Part shown: one piece after another, positions 34,573-47,215 of the stretch | Layout: each line of letters begins with the position of its first letter | How positions within the stretch are numbered: the first letter of the stretch is position 1 | Source of the DNA: Ampelocalamus luodianensis | Taxonomy: Eukaryota; Streptophyta; Magnoliopsida; Poales; Poaceae | Direction: 5' to 3' | Assembly (NCBI GenBank): GCA_036346255.1 | Contig: CM070618.1 | Span: 65,200,256 to 65,264,255, forward strand | Length of the DNA: 64,000 nt | Program-made: the position numbers and the translations under genes | Notes under the pieces: generated by a model | Database searches by the model: none | Told to the model about the DNA's origin: nothing | The model's input: the letters and a program-made list of their open reading frames with translations, nothing else

Positions 34573-37011
34573 GCCGACGCCATCCGTGGGGAGAAAGGCA
34601 CAAATTTCCTGAAGAAATTCTTCGCTCATCAAATCCTTGTCCGTTCCTCCCTCATAATCGCTCATGCGTCTATGGTAGGAATTGGGACAAGGAGAATTGG
34701 TTCGACCTGGCGGACTACTCCAATCTCGACATGGACGCATGCATCCGTTCCATGCAAGAAAATGGGATGTCATCCTCCTCCTCCTCCGTCAACTTGTCAA
34801 TCGCAGACATCAGCGAAATCGACTGAATAGATGAGGATAAACCGCTATGACTAGTGGCGGTTTCAGAGGAAGTGTTTTCAACCAGTTCGGAACACCAAAG
34901 AACCTCTACAAGCCCGGTCCTTCCGACCGACAAAAAAGGTGACAAAAGTTCAGCACCATAACTCGAACATCAATGTACTCTTGACGCGATCATGGCTGAC
35001 AAGTATTCACCAACGACTTCTAGTAATTCCAGGAGCCAACCGATATTTGGTATTGGTGTCGATGAAACACCCACTGGTCGTAGGACAAGTGGGAATCATA
35101 AGGCTTAGCATACGATCGGCAATTCACTAGATCAAGTTGATTCCACCACAAAAACCTCAGGAGGTGCTAATCAATGACCGCTCTCTATCGTGGAAACTCC
35201 TTGCAGAAGCGTTGGAAGGCTCTCCATCAGTTACGATGGAAGCTCATCGGAAGATCGCTGCTGGAGGCACGAGGTCAATACGAATGGAGGTACAAATCAA
35301 AATACCGTGTACGGTCCTGCACTCACTACCTCGCCACCACCTGTTGATGGAGATGGTATGAGCCATCAAGCACCAAATGCGAGAGGTAACAGAACTGATC
35401 GACGTCTATTAGTTAATTCGCCTAGTTCTGCCCCAACCCGCGTGAGGAACCAGATAGGACCAACCGGGAGGTTAGGGGAAAGCTCGGGTCATCAGACACC
35501 TGTGGCAAATCTTCCAAGACCTTCGATAACTGTACAAAATTTGCAGCGTGTTCAGAATATTCTAAATAATTCTAACCCTACTTTAGCAGAGACTCCAGAT
35601 TTTGTCCAACTTATAGGTCTAGTATCAGAAATCCTCCAACAGACCATGTAGCGTATGAAAGTGTACCAGGAACAAAGGTATTCGCGAGTCAGACCATGAC
35701 TTCATCCCAACGTTCCTCCCTCAGCAGAGGGCAACATAGTCGTATTGGACACCAGTCGATACCAAGACCACCTCGATGATTCCGACCAAGGAGTCACGAG
35801 GGAAGAAGGTTATTTCAAGAAGCCTCTCCTTCCCCTCGTCGAGAGGAGCGATTGTTTGGACCCGATGATCTCTGACATCGTCTAAACCAAGCAGGCGGTC
35901 GAAGACGTCATACCAACATCCACAACCGAATCGGGACACTGGAGCTCCTGCATTCAAACCTAAGGAACCTCTCTCCGACCGATTACAATCGACACCCTTC
36001 CAAAGAAAGCGCCATGAATCAATTACAGGTTGTCGAGCCATTTCTGTAGGGCTCCAAGCTGTACATTGGCCAAACAAGTTCCGACTGGCCAACATGGACA
36101 AGTTCAACGAAACTCAAAATCCGTTAGAATTTCTCCAAATCTATACCACCGTCATCAGAGCTGCTGGTGGTGATGAAAATATGATGGCAAATTATCTACC
36201 CACGGTGCTTGAAGGATCTGCCCGGTCTTGGTTACTAACCTGTCGGTCGGATCAGTCTACACTTGGGAAAAACTTTGCGACCTCCTGATTGCGAATTTTC
36301 AGGGTACGTACGACCGCCCTGGGAAGTAGGATGATCTCCACCGAATCCAAAAAAATTCAATGAGACTCTCCGGTAGTATATCAAAAAAATTTAGCCAGGT
36401 TCGTAATTCAATACCAGAGGTCGCAGAATCTTTTGTCATCCAAGCTTTCAAAGTAGGGCTAAGGAATCGACGGTTTATGGAGGATTTAGTTATAAATCCT
36501 CCACGAACGACCATCGAGCTTTTCGACATGGCCGACAAATACGTGACCGCTACGAAGCGATTGAGTGGAGTGAGGCCATTGATCGGAAGGACAAAATCTC
36601 TCAACTTGGCTTGGATAAGTCGAAAAAAGCAAAGGAAGGCTCTCAAGAAAAAGAGAAACCGTAAATCCGATGACAAGGAAGTCCTTGAGGTTCTTGAAAA
36701 GTTTACTAAGGGTAAGAAAGATTACACCAGTCATGGCAAAGCAAAGCCTCCGACGGATGGATACAAGGAATACAAGAAGTGGTGTCCACTTCACCAACAA
36801 ACAGGGCATGACTTGCGCACCTGCCGAGACCGCAGAAAAGCTGGAAGATTACTATACAGATAAAGCTCCACTCCCCTCGATACAGGAACTCGGAGAGACA
36901 AGCTCCAAGAAGGACAAAGACGGTGATGAAGAAATGGAGTACCAGGAGCCTCAACATACTGTCGATGTGATCTTCAGGGGATCCTCTTCGTACGAGTCAA
37001 TACGTCATTAG
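34573..37011 (+). pseudogene. Tat gag region
   Basis: A long leader to about 36000 with short acidic or proline-rich ORFs is followed by a capsid-like gag (36094-36288 in one frame, 36360-36863 in another). The gag reads FNETQNPLEFLQIYTTVI near 36103, LEGSARSWL near 36208 and a block FVIQAFKVGLRNRRF near 36430. A basic stretch near 36610-36670 and a zinc-knuckle-like CPLHQQTGHDLRTC near 36783-36824 end it. In gypsy elements gag builds the virus-like particle. The break between the two frames near 36290-36360 disables it. Confidence 0.8.
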
Positions 37012-37017
37012 AAGGCC

Positions 37018-37476
37018 ATGGAGCGGGAGGTCAACCTTGTCGAATCTTCGATCACCATCAAGCCATCCAGATGGTCGAAGACTGTAATCTCCTTCAACAA
37101 AGAAGACTACCCCATCCCTTCAACTCGACCAGGTAGGTTCCCTATTGTCGTTGAGCCTACTATTAATAACTGTAAGGTTAAACTGGTCTTAATAGATGGG
37201 GGTATTTCTTTAAATATCTTATTTGCCGGAGCATTGGAAGACATGCAAATTCCCAAATTCAAGGTGAAACCTGTGAAGTATGCCTTCCATGGCATAGTTC
37301 CTGGTTCTACCGCTAAACCGATAGGACAGCTTTCCCTACCGGTTACGTTCAAAAGACCCAACAACTTCTCAACAGAAAAGATTTCGTTTGATGTGATAGA
37401 TTTTGAAACCGCATATAATGGAATCCTCGGTCGTCCGGCCTTAGCAAAATTCCTGATAGCCACACACTACGGTTAA
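37018..37476 (+). pseudogene. Tat aspartic protease domain
   Basis: An open frame of 152 codons with the active-site-like block LIDGGISLNILF near 37190-37225, matching the D-G-G/S variant usual in Tat elements, and ILGRPALAKF near 37423-37452. It is separated from gag and RT by stops, so no polyprotein can form, although this single domain is uninterrupted. Confidence 0.8.
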
Positions 37477-37849
37477 TAGAGTTTAAAAATACCAGGACCG
37501 AAGGGAATCATCACAGTTCGAGGAGATCAAAAAATGCGTACGCATGTGATCGAAAATCCTTAGAACTGGTCAATGAACTACTGACTAGAGAAATTAATTC
37601 GCATACTATGCAGGTCAAGCACTCGAGGCCGAAGATGGCACCAAAACCTTTTGACCAAAGAGGCTCTACTCGACAAAAGCGCTTCTTCAGGAAGCGCAAA
37701 AGTACTGGTCGAAGAAGGACTCGACCCCAAATAGGAAGAGTCGCTCGTCTCCTTCCTCCGAGCAAACCAGGATGTATTCGTCTAGCAGGCGTCCGACATG
37801 CTCGGAGTCCTCGGGTAGGTGATCAAGCACAGGCTAGCTCTCTAGCGTG

Positions 37850-38800
37850 ACAAGAAATCGGTCAAGCAGAAGCTGAGGCATTTTGCACCAGATCGAAAGG
37901 AGGCAATCCAGTCGGAGGTCGACAAGCTCCTCAAGGCTGGGTTTGTTCGTGAAGTCAATCACCTAGAGTGGCTCGCCAATCCTGTAATGGTTAGAAAAGC
38001 CAATGAGAAGTGGCGAATATGTAACGACTTTACAGATCTTAATAAAGCTTGTCCGAAGGATGACTTCTCCTTGCTTGCATTGATCAACTTGTAGACTCTA
38101 CTTCTAGGTGTGAGTTGTTAAGTTTTTAGATGCGTACTTAGGGTACCACCAGATTAAGACGAGTAAAGACAATGAAGAGAAAACTTCCTTCATCACCCCA
38201 TACGACATTTATTGTTATGTAAAGATGCAACTTTTCAAAGGTTGATGCACAAAACCTTTAATCCACAGATAGGTCAAAATCTAGAAGACTACATTGATAA
38301 TTTGGTCATAAAGAGCATCAACACTAACGATCACATTCTAGAACTACACGAGACTTTCGATAACTTAAGAAGACATAATCCTAACTTAAATCAAGAAAAG
38401 TGTTTGTTCAGAGTTTCTTATGGTAAACTTCTTGGATTCCTAGTTTCGGCTAGAGATATTGAAGCAAATCCAGTAAAAATTTTGGCCATCGATTAGATGC
38501 GCCCTCCAACCACAAAGAAGGAAATCCATAAACTAATCGGTTGTATGGAAGCGCTAAGCCGTTTCATAGTGCGGTTAGGTGAAAAAGGATTACCTTTCTT
38601 TAAGCTTCTTCGAAAGCACGAAAGTTTCGAGTGGACTAAAGAGGCAAACAATGCCTTTGAAGAACTTAAGAAGTACCTTACGAGTCCCCCGATCTTAGTT
38701 TCTCTGAGATCGGGAGAGACATTGCTGATTTATGTGGCTGCAACGCCACAAACAGTCAGTGGTGTACTGATCGTAGAGCGCGACAACGTCCAATAGCCAG
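37850..38800 (+). pseudogene. Tat reverse transcriptase and first RNase H region
   Basis: RT fingers ADKLLKAGF-like (VDKLLKAGFVREV near 37918), NEKWRICNDFTDLNKACPKD near 38002-38060 and a broken palm. The catalytic box reads YIDN instead of Y-x-D-D (near 38292-38303), so the second aspartate is lost. RT thumb and connection follow (38497-38796: FFKLLRKHESFEWT and an AATPQTVSGVLI block). Stops occur near 38092, 38496 and 38796, and a deletion lies between 38130 and 38210. Confidence 0.85.
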
Positions 38801-39109
38801 TGTATTACGTAAGCGAAGTCTTACATGGACCAATGGAACGATATCCATAGGTACAAAAGTTGCTTTATTGTCTCCTTATGGTTTCAAGGAAACTAAGGCA
38901 TTACTTTCAGGCCCACAAAGTAGTTGTACCAACGGATATCTCCTTGGTCAGGTTCTCGAAAATAGGAAATCATTAGGACGAATAGCAAAATGGATAGTCG
39001 AGCGTGGGGCGTTCGATCTCCATTTCATCTCATGAATAGCAATCAAGTCCCAGGCAATAGCTGAATTCATTGCAGAATGGACAAACCCTCAACCCACCCA
39101 AGGGCCCAA

Positions 39110-39500
39110 GTACGAACACCACGACGAGTGGACAATGTACTTTAATGGTTCCTTGATGCTAAAAGGCTCGGGGGCTGGAGTCATCCTAATATCCCCTTCT
39201 GGAGAACACATCAAATACGCTATACATTTAAACTTTCTTGCTACAAACAGTGTGGCAGAATACGAGGGTTTACTAGCAGGACTTAGAGCAGCCAGAGTGC
39301 TCAGGATTTGTAGATTACCAGTGAAAGGCAATTCTCAACTGGTAGCAAATCAAATTGGGAAAAAATATCAATGCTCTAGTACCAAGATGTCATCTTATTT
39401 GGCAGAAGTACGAAAACTCGAAAAGCACTTTTTCGATTTTCAGATCCAACATATTCCTAAAAAGAAAACTTTCTGGCAGATCAGTTGGCCCAGATGGCCA
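39110..39500 (+). pseudogene. Additional RNase H domain (Tat-type)
   Basis: Open from 39135: YFNGSLMLKGSGAGVILISP near 39138, NSVAEYEGLLAGLRAA near 39248-39295, then KGNSQLVANQI near 39325. The first catalytic Asp is Asn here (FNGS, family F-D-G-S/A), and the E of AEYEGL and the later GDSQL-equivalent (GNSQL, Asp to Asn) can be seen. Tat elements carry such a second RNase H of the plant/archaeal type. Two of the acidic residues are lost, so inactive. Confidence 0.75.
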
Positions 39501-39599
39501 ACCCAGGTCACCGGTCCCGCCCATAGGTTTTCTTTAGCAACTCGATTCACCCTCGGTGGTCGAGCATTCCGAGGACACAGATGTTTTACTACAGGTCGT

Positions 39600-40850
39600 A
39601 CACACCGATCCTGGTAACATGGATGCTCCACAGGTTATTGATGGTTGGCACCGTCACGATCATGGTAGAGATTGGATGACGTCGATCTACAATTATCTTC
39701 AGCATGATCTAATTCCAGAAGATGATGTAGAGGCTGATCGTATAGCACGAAAAGCCAAATCATACACTCTTATAGAAAGTACCTTGTATAAATGAGGATC
39801 TCACAGAGTGTTTATGATATGCATATCTCAATCGGATGGCATTAAGTTGCTGACCGAAATTCATGGAGGAGTCTGTGGAGCACATCATTCCTACAAAACG
39901 CTGGTCGGTATGCCTTCAAGCAAGGTACTACTGGCCAACTACCCTTAATGATGCAAAAGAACTCGTGACAAAGAGCGTACAAAGTCAGTTTCATAGCCAA
40001 CAAGTACATCAGTCGGCACAAGCATTGCAAATAGTTCCTCTTTCTTGGCCTTTTGCAACTTGGAGACTAGACATTCTGGGACCTTTCCCAAGAGCACCCG
40101 GGGGCTCGAATTCCTTTTCGTCATGATTGACACGTTCACAAAATGGATAGAAGTCGAGCAAGTTGTTAAAACAACAGCTGAAGCCGCTAAGAAGTTTCTC
40201 ACAAAAAATATAATCACATGATTTGATGTACCCAGCGTATAATCACAGATAACGGTGCCTAGTTCTCTAGCGAAAATTTTTAGGAATTTTGCGAGAACTT
40301 AGGTATGAAGATACATTTTGCTTCTATCGCTCATCCACAGAGCAACGGCGCTTGAGCGAGCCAATGGTATCATAATGCAAGGGATCAAACGACGAGTGTT
40401 CGGCCAGCTAATAAAACGGTCATGAGCTTGGGTTCAAGAGCTTCCTTCTGTGTTATGGGCAGTTCGAACCAAGACCAGTCGTGCGACTGGTGAAACACCA
40501 TTCTTTTTGGTTTATGGTGCTGAAGCCATACTTCCTCCAGAACTAAAACTTGGTTCTACCCGAATTGATTGTTTCAACGAAAACGATCAGAATGAACTAT
40601 GACTTGACGACATCAATTTCCTTGAAGAACGATGAAATCAAGTCCAAATACGATCAGTAGTCTACCAACAAGCCATAAGAAGGTACCACAGTCACAAGGT
40701 GTAACCTCGCAGCCTCGCTGTAGGTCATTTGGTTCTCAGAAAAATTCAGAACCAAACAAATCGCAACAAACTTTCTCCCAAGTGAGAAGGTCCATACATT
40801 GTGGTCGAAGTCACCCAACCAGGTTCGGTACGATTTGCAATGTCTGACGG
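39600..40850 (+). pseudogene. Tat integrase region
   Basis: Degenerate HHCC zinc finger (EIHGGVCGAHH near 39858, frame-broken). The integrase core follows: WRLDILGPFPRAPGG near 40063-40107, MIDTFTKWIE near 40124-40153, a TDNG-equivalent near 40242-40256 and HPQSNG near 40333. Multiple frameshifts. A C-terminal basic region ends near 40850. Confidence 0.8.
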
Positions 40851-41837
40851 GCGAGTTTTATCTAATTCTTGGAACATTAATTAATTGTGTAAGTCATTTG
40901 TATAATTATTTTTATATACATTTTCCATTGGTATAAAGATGATTTTCCTTTTATTCTCAATGAGTGTTATTGTTTATATATTTGTTATCCGCTACTTTGG
41001 TCCCAGATCATTATTGTTTAGATGGTCGGAGAAGACTCTCATTCTCTCTAATATCCTTCTAAGGGGTCTCTATCACTCAATGGCTCAGACTTGATTGTCA
41101 TACGCTAAAACGGTCCTAGTCGTGATAATTGCTTCAATGATTCCTACGCGTGACCACACTCGTTTCTCAAAGACAAATATGAGTAACATGAGCATCACAC
41201 AAATGATTTCATTTGATTCCTTATTTGCTTAAGAGTTCGGAGTTTCACTTTCTTCATTTCAACATTCTATTCTACTCTTGTTTGGCTACTGGTCGGGACA
41301 CGAAAAACCTCCTAGTCGAAGTCTCTCCTCTCTACACCTGGTCCTACCCACTGGAAGGAGCTTCCTAGCGACGGTCCTTTTCTTACGATCTTCGTTGCTA
41401 GTCGGACCTGAGCATGAGCACGTCTCGCGAAATGTTTTTCATGTCTTCAGTTCTTAGCAACCCTTACGACCAGTTTTTGATGAGACGTATAAACAAAGAC
41501 ACTTATTTTTTTGCATACATTCTTGCATACTTTCTTATCGTCAAAGCAAGTCTTCTGTTATCTTTCGACCATATGTGATATTTCACAGTATTTTGATTAT
41601 GAAAAAGATATAAGCTAGTCGAAATCATACACTGGTTCCGATCAAATTGGTTTCCTACTGTTAATTGGATCATTTTTACGACATAATCAGCACATGCTTT
41701 ATACCATGGTCATAGTTATTACTTATTTTCTTAGTCTACTGCTTCTTTAGTAACGTTCATCTACTAATATAAGCAGTCGGGGGCTAGAGAATATATGAGT
41801 ATTTAGCGAATTTTGTGAAGATATAACACATACTTCA
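40851..41837. other. Non-coding spacer of the Tat 3' region
   Basis: About 1 kb without ORFs, AT-rich, with scattered GGTCGGA/GGTCGTA words. Lies between integrase (plus) and the antisense accessory gene (minus). Confidence 0.5.
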
Positions 41838-41849
41838 TTGATGTTAAAA

Positions 41850-44831
41850 GGTAAGTTTTATTTACAAAGTCTAAATATTACAATCATTTACTCGTCAGAA
41901 CCACCAGATTGGTTGCTGTGTGTTGGAGATCTGACTTCCATTTCCTCCGTAACCTTGTCTCCGAGTGGATTTACTTCCTCGAGAAACTTAGTTGCTTCTT
42001 TGTCCGAGCAGTTGAAGTTTTCTTCAATAGCTTCAGGGTGAATAGAGGGGCCGGAAGCCTTCAATTTTGCCAAGGTAAAACTAACTTCGTTCGCAATAGC
42101 TTCTTTCATTGACTGGGCATGGTTCTCTCAAAAGGTCTTCATCAGACTCTTGAGATCTTCAAATTGTTGGTCAAGAAAATTGATCTTCTCTACAGGATCT
42201 CTTAAGATGGGCAATTGCGTTCCTGACCGAGGTCAAAGAGCATCTTGTTCACAGCTTTGACTTTTTCTTCAAGGCTCCGCTCAAGTTCAGCCACCTGGCC
42301 ACGCTCAAACTCAAGAGCCTTATCTGCTCATTTTAGTGCTTGAGTTTTCTCCACAAGAGTACACTAATAGATAAATACACATAAATTAGCAACATGGTGT
42401 ACTAGTCAAGTCTACGACCAGTTATCTTTGATCTTCTTCTTGCAAGATTCAAACACCTCCTTTTGCCTGGTCGTCACATATGTGATCGACTGATCTTTGA
42501 CTTGGCATTCCTCTTTAAGCTTTACTATCATGGCTTCTTTAGCCACGATCTTTTCTTTTAGTTCCTCCAAATCTATCAAATATGATAAAGGGAGGAGTAT
42601 TGATTAAAAGAAGAGGGATAAAGTAGAAAAGAAGGGGAAGAAAAGTCAAGAAGAAAGTGCTTACTTTCTAATTCGGAGTGGTTTTGCTCCAAGAGCTTTA
42701 CTTGCTGGATCAGTCCTCCGATCACAATGTAATTCTTGATCGTGTGCTATACAAATAGCACCCTTCATTGAGTTTTCTGTAAACTTTAAAGAAAAACTTT
42801 GAAACTAGTCGTGGATACTTACTCGAATTGCCACGCTATTATATTTGGCAAAGAGAGTATCAAGATCTGTCTTAGCTTGATGGTCCAATATCTTCCCCCA
42901 AACCTCATCAAGTTGCTTATCCTCGATAAATCGAGGGAAAAAAAGGAAATTTGTTAACCTGGGGAGAATTACCGTCAGGGGCCTTAGCTTGCTGAGGATC
43001 TTTAGAAACCTCCGCCTCTGTAGACGAAGGTGGGATCACAACAGGATCTTGAACAAGCATTAGCACTAACGCCTGCTCGGGGGCTTCCTCAACCACTCTT
43101 CTTCAGGAACTTCTTCTTGAAGAATGCTCCGGTCAGAAGTTTCCTTGACCACTTCATCCCCAGGAGCTTTTCCCTGAGGAGTGTCCTGGTTAGAATCAAC
43201 CAGAATACCAGAAGATCTAGACAAAAAGAAGAAAGAAAATTCATGGTTACAACATATCAGAAATATCCAAGGTATGTATTTATATAACTTTTTTATTTGT
43301 ACATACTTGGTCAATTTTCCGGTCTTAACCTTGAAACACGCGCTGGAGTAAAGTTCACAACGCTCATTTTTCTCTTCTTCTCAACCGATTACGTCGGTTC
43401 CGAACCGGCAGGGCTGGTTGTACCCCTCACATTCTCCAACAAGAGATCGAATGCGATATTCTCGACCAACTGGTCGGAGACATCATACCTGATCATCAAG
43501 TCGGAGGTTATAGTTTCATCGACCTCTAGAACAATTGTTCTAGTTACAACTGCCAAGTCGTGAATGACCACTCTGGGGCCTACGACATCCGCAGCTTTCT
43601 TCTACGGGCCTTCCATCTCTCCCACCTAAGTCAAGAATCAAATTCGATTAGGTGATGAAATTTTCCATCAAAAAATGTATTCCTTCCTATAAACACTCTT
43701 TTTTTCCCTCTAGAGGGCCATCTTCTTCCATGGCCTCTCGACAGGACTCGGTCGGAACCACAGTAGGATTAGGATCCTCATTGGATTGGATGATCCTTAG
43801 TCCGACCGCCTGCATATTAGAGCAAAATCAAATATAGGTCGGAGAATATATATAAGATGAAGGGCAATTGGTTATCTACCTTAAGTCTTCTCAGTCTTTC
43901 TTCTTCAAAGACGATCGCCAAAATACCAGGGAATGAAGCCTTTTCATTAGGCTCCCCTGCACATATCATTTTGATTCGTTCTTTGGCTTTATCAGAGGAA
44001 AGGACTTCAAAAAAAGACAAAAGAGATTTCAAGGTTATAAGATAATCAATAAAACAAAACTTTATATTGGTCGGAGCTTTTCTCAAGGCTTACCATCTCT
44101 GGAGTCCTTGATCGCCTCATTACGACCAATGTACAAAAGCAGGGAATGGTCTCGGAGCTTCAAGGGACTAATTCGGCGCATGGTGAAATCCCTCACCACA
44201 TGCCAAGAAGTCAAGCCCTTCCTCCTTATGTCTTGGATAGCCTCCACCCATCTTCCGACCATCCCTGTCTTCTCCACAGTCTCCCTCCATTTTGGATTCC
44301 CGCTCGCCCTTCTACCATCGAAGTAGAGGCCATCGTCTTTCGTGACCGTCATGTAGAACCAGCTTTTATTCCATACCGACCATGAAGATTTTGAGTACAT
44401 TGGGATATACTCATCGGCCTTCCGTAGTGAAGGAGCAGCGTACACTCTCCAGGTCCCGCGTGGATCTCCCCGACTTCGCCATCCGGTAAAAGTACCTGAA
44501 GCGCTTCAAATTCGGTCGTATTCCCAGGTACGCTTCGTACAAATAGGCGAATATACTGATGTTGGCAATAGAGTTTGGAGCTAAGTTCACTAACTCTACC
44601 CCATAGTGCTCCAGAACTCGGGAGATAAACTTGTGCGCTGGCAGCCTTAGCCCACTCGACATAAGCAAGGAAGATAGGAATTTCACCTTCCTCGCGGCTT
44701 GGAAAGTACTCTCTGGATGCTGACCTCCACTTAACCAAGCTTTTATCTGGGAGCATTCCAACTTTTTCCAGTGCCTCGAGTTTCTTCTCGCTCAGATAAG
44801 AAAACATCCACTTAATAATCAAGTCCGACAT
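41850..44831 (-). pseudogene. Antisense accessory gene of Tat element (Transposase_28-like)
   Basis: Read on the minus strand from ATG 44831. The N-terminal frame (44831-44640) starts MSDLIIKWMFSYLSEKKLE, then shifts to the frame of 44761-44411 with FISRVLEHYGVELVNLAPNS and an AYLYEAYLGI block, and then to 44445-44083 with SSWSVWNKSWFYM and WHVVRDFTMRRISPLKL. These blocks match in order the plus-strand gene at 2924-4240. Downstream minus ORFs (44086-43817, 43571-43389, 43314-43066, 42109-41888), separated by GT/AG-like junctions, look like later exons. Two frameshifts near 44650 and 44440 disable this copy. The function of the domain is unknown; transcription opposite to gag-pol is implied by orientation. 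Confidence 0.7.
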
Positions 44832-45184
44832 GGGTAGATTTAGAACAGTGATCGGAGAAAGTTTTTAGGGCAAGAAGAACATAGAAGGTGGGAAAAGATT
44901 TTTTGGCAAGAGGATGAAAGGATTGAAGGAGATTTGAAAGCATAAAACCTTAGGGCTCGGCGTAAAGGGGATTTTATATCTTTAGATCTATTAACCACAA
45001 TTGAGAGTTATCTAGAGCCCAACGGATACAACCTTTTGTCTCCAACGTACAGGAAGACTCTTTGATTCCCAAGGTAGGTTCTCAATTTTAAGATGAATAC
45101 GGACCACCTCGAATATTACGGTATTAAATGAGGGTCTGCCTGATACGACTTTATCAAAAGAAAGTGTTCACACGACCTATTCAT

Positions 45185-45203
45185 TTAAAGTTCGGGGGCT
45201 AGC
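45185..45203 (+). promoter_or_regulatory. Polypurine tract of Tat element
   Basis: AAAGTTCGGGGGCTAGC directly before the 3' LTR. It would prime plus-strand DNA synthesis in an active element. Confidence 0.6.
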
Positions 45204-45907
45204 TAACGAGGATTAAAATTTCGATGTATTTCTTTAATACATAATGAAAGGTCATATATCTTCATAGTCGTAACCTCTAAGGCTCACGGCCTAACTGGTC
45301 GTAAGGATTTCAGAGGTTACATAAGGGATACCCTGGTCGGACAAGGTCATGTACGTAGTCTCTGACTAGTTAACTGCTCGTAGAAGCTATGAACTGGTAT
45401 CTGGATCTAACTCTAGGTATATTCCCTACCGTGTGATGAATAGAACACATATTATATATTCCATACCACACGAAGTTATATGATCTTAAGTCACTAACAA
45501 ACAACCATCGTATGGTTGAGTGTCTCACAAACACTTAAACGCAAAACGGTTGATACTTCATCAACCATCGTCTCGCTCCGACTAGTCGCGACGCTTCACA
45601 ACAGGCGTCTTCTCCAAGAGTAACTGCCACCTCTTCAAGGGTTATTTAAAGATGGAGCACGGATGGAATGAGGATCAAGCGGTATCGGATTGAAGCATAG
45701 CAATTAGAATCAAAGTTATGTTTCAAGCCCGATTCCTTAGAGTAAAAGCCTTATGCTCAGTGTACTTAGGGATTAGTCCATCGCCTGGTCGCAGACACCT
45801 GTAATAGCCAGTTCATATCAATAAAGAGCAGTCCCATTCTCTCCCAGGAAATCATGTGCTATTTTTCTTTATTTTATTTTGTAAGATTGGCGATTCGATC
45901 GTCGACA
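45204..45907 (+). repeat. 3' LTR of Tat element
   Basis: 704 bp, starting TAACGAGG (TG changed to TA) and ending GTCGACA, followed by the second GGTGT target copy. Alignable along its whole length to 33867-34572. Confidence 0.9.
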
Positions 45908-47215
45908 GGTGTAACAGTGAAGAGGCTTCTAAAGTGGCAAATATTTTCAATTTCAAACTAGCTATTTTCCCTCTTACTTATTTAGGCATTCTGATTGGGG
46001 ATAGGCATGTGGGGGAGAAAGCTTCTGAGAATGTTATTTCCAAACCAGGGAAAAGGTTGGATAATTGGAAGAATAACTAGTTATCTTCTAGAGGAAGGTT
46101 AGTGATGGTGAATAGTTGTTTAAGCAACTTACCTATTTACACAATGGGGTTCTATCGTCTTAGTGGGGTAAGCCACAATAAAATGGACATAATCAGGTCT
46201 AAATTCTTTTGGAGAGGTGCTAGTGATAAATTCAAATATCACATGGTGAAATAGGGGGTTGTTTGTAGACCCAAGGATTTTGGGGGCCTGGGGGTTTTAA
46301 GCACAAAAGTGATGAATGATTGTTTGTTGGTTAAATAGATTTGGAAGATCCATGTAGCTAAAAAGGAACTTTGGTTCAAGATTCTAAAGTCCAAGTATTT
46401 TCCTGGGGGTTGCTTTAGGGATGCTAACCCTCTGAAAGGTTCTCGCTGGAAAAGTTTGCAGAAAGTTAAACACTTGTTTTACAGGGGGGGTTAAGTTTCA
46501 GATTGGAGATGGTTGTAATACTTCTTTTTGGAATGATGTGTGGATGGGGGACTGCCCTTTGAAGATCCAATTTGACAAACTTTACAAAATCTGTCAAGAT
46601 TCTGATGTCCGTGTGGCTAATTGCCATTCTGGAATTGGCTAGAAGATTAACTTCCTTAGAAGTTTTGGTGAGGATGAGTTTAATCAATGGAGTCTTCTGA
46701 AAAACTATATCTCAGATACTGTTCTAAATCGGGAGATAGACAAAGCTATCTGGTGTTTTGAGAATACAGGGATGTTTTCAGTCAAGTCTCTTTATAGGCA
46801 GTTAGTTTTTTGGGGGGTCATTTACAGGAAATTTCAGAAGTTGTGGAAAAGCAAAATCCCTTTAAAGGATAGAATTTTCTTGTGGTGAAGCTATCTTAAC
46901 AGGGTTCAAGCAGTTGATCAATTGAAGAACAAGGGGGTGGAAGGGCAAGGTGACTTGTACTCTTTGTGGGGGTGATGAAAGCATTGATCACATTTTGTTT
47001 TCTTGTGTGTTAAAAATTTTTACCTGGTTTTGTGTGAAGGAGGTGTTGAGTTGGCAAAGAATTCCTTCTTCTCTTGATGACTTTCAGCTTAATTGGCTAG
47101 ATAGGAAAAAGGCTAATACATATAATATCACTATATTTAGTTTTGCAGCGTTTGCTTGGAACCTCTGGAAAAATAGGAACATAATGGCGATTGAGAAGGA
47201 TTTTCGTAAGTGACC
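45908..47215 (+). pseudogene. LINE ORF2: RT thumb and zinc-binding tail
   Basis: Continues the RT frame from 33866. YLGILIGDRH near 45983 is the conserved post-YADD block; SSRGRLVMVNSCLSNLPIY near 46086 and FWRGAS near 46209 follow. A zf-RVT tail (CTLCGGDESIDHILFSC) lies near 46952-47003, with FAAFAWNLWKNRN near 47143-47181. Multiple stops between 46260 and 46900. Confidence 0.85.

Larger units (their letters stand above)
33867..45907 (+). mobile_element. Tat-lineage Ty3/gypsy retrotransposon
   Basis: A 12,041-bp element with two LTRs (33867-34572 and 45204-45907) and a perfect 5-bp target duplication, GGTGT at 33862-33866 and 45908-45912. Inside, in order: gag, protease, RT, first RNase H region, an additional RNase H (39135), integrase, a long 3' region with an antisense accessory gene (about 42000-44831, minus), and a polypurine tract before the 3' LTR. 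The additional RNase H and antisense ORF are hallmarks of the Tat group. Every coding domain has stops or frameshifts. By eye about 30 mismatches, mainly transitions, occur in the first 300 aligned LTR bases, so the insertion is old. Confidence 0.9.

Noticed and set aside
41838..43837. Plus-strand ORFs in the Tat 3' region
   Set aside because: Mirror images of the minus-strand accessory-gene exons; no independent motif.
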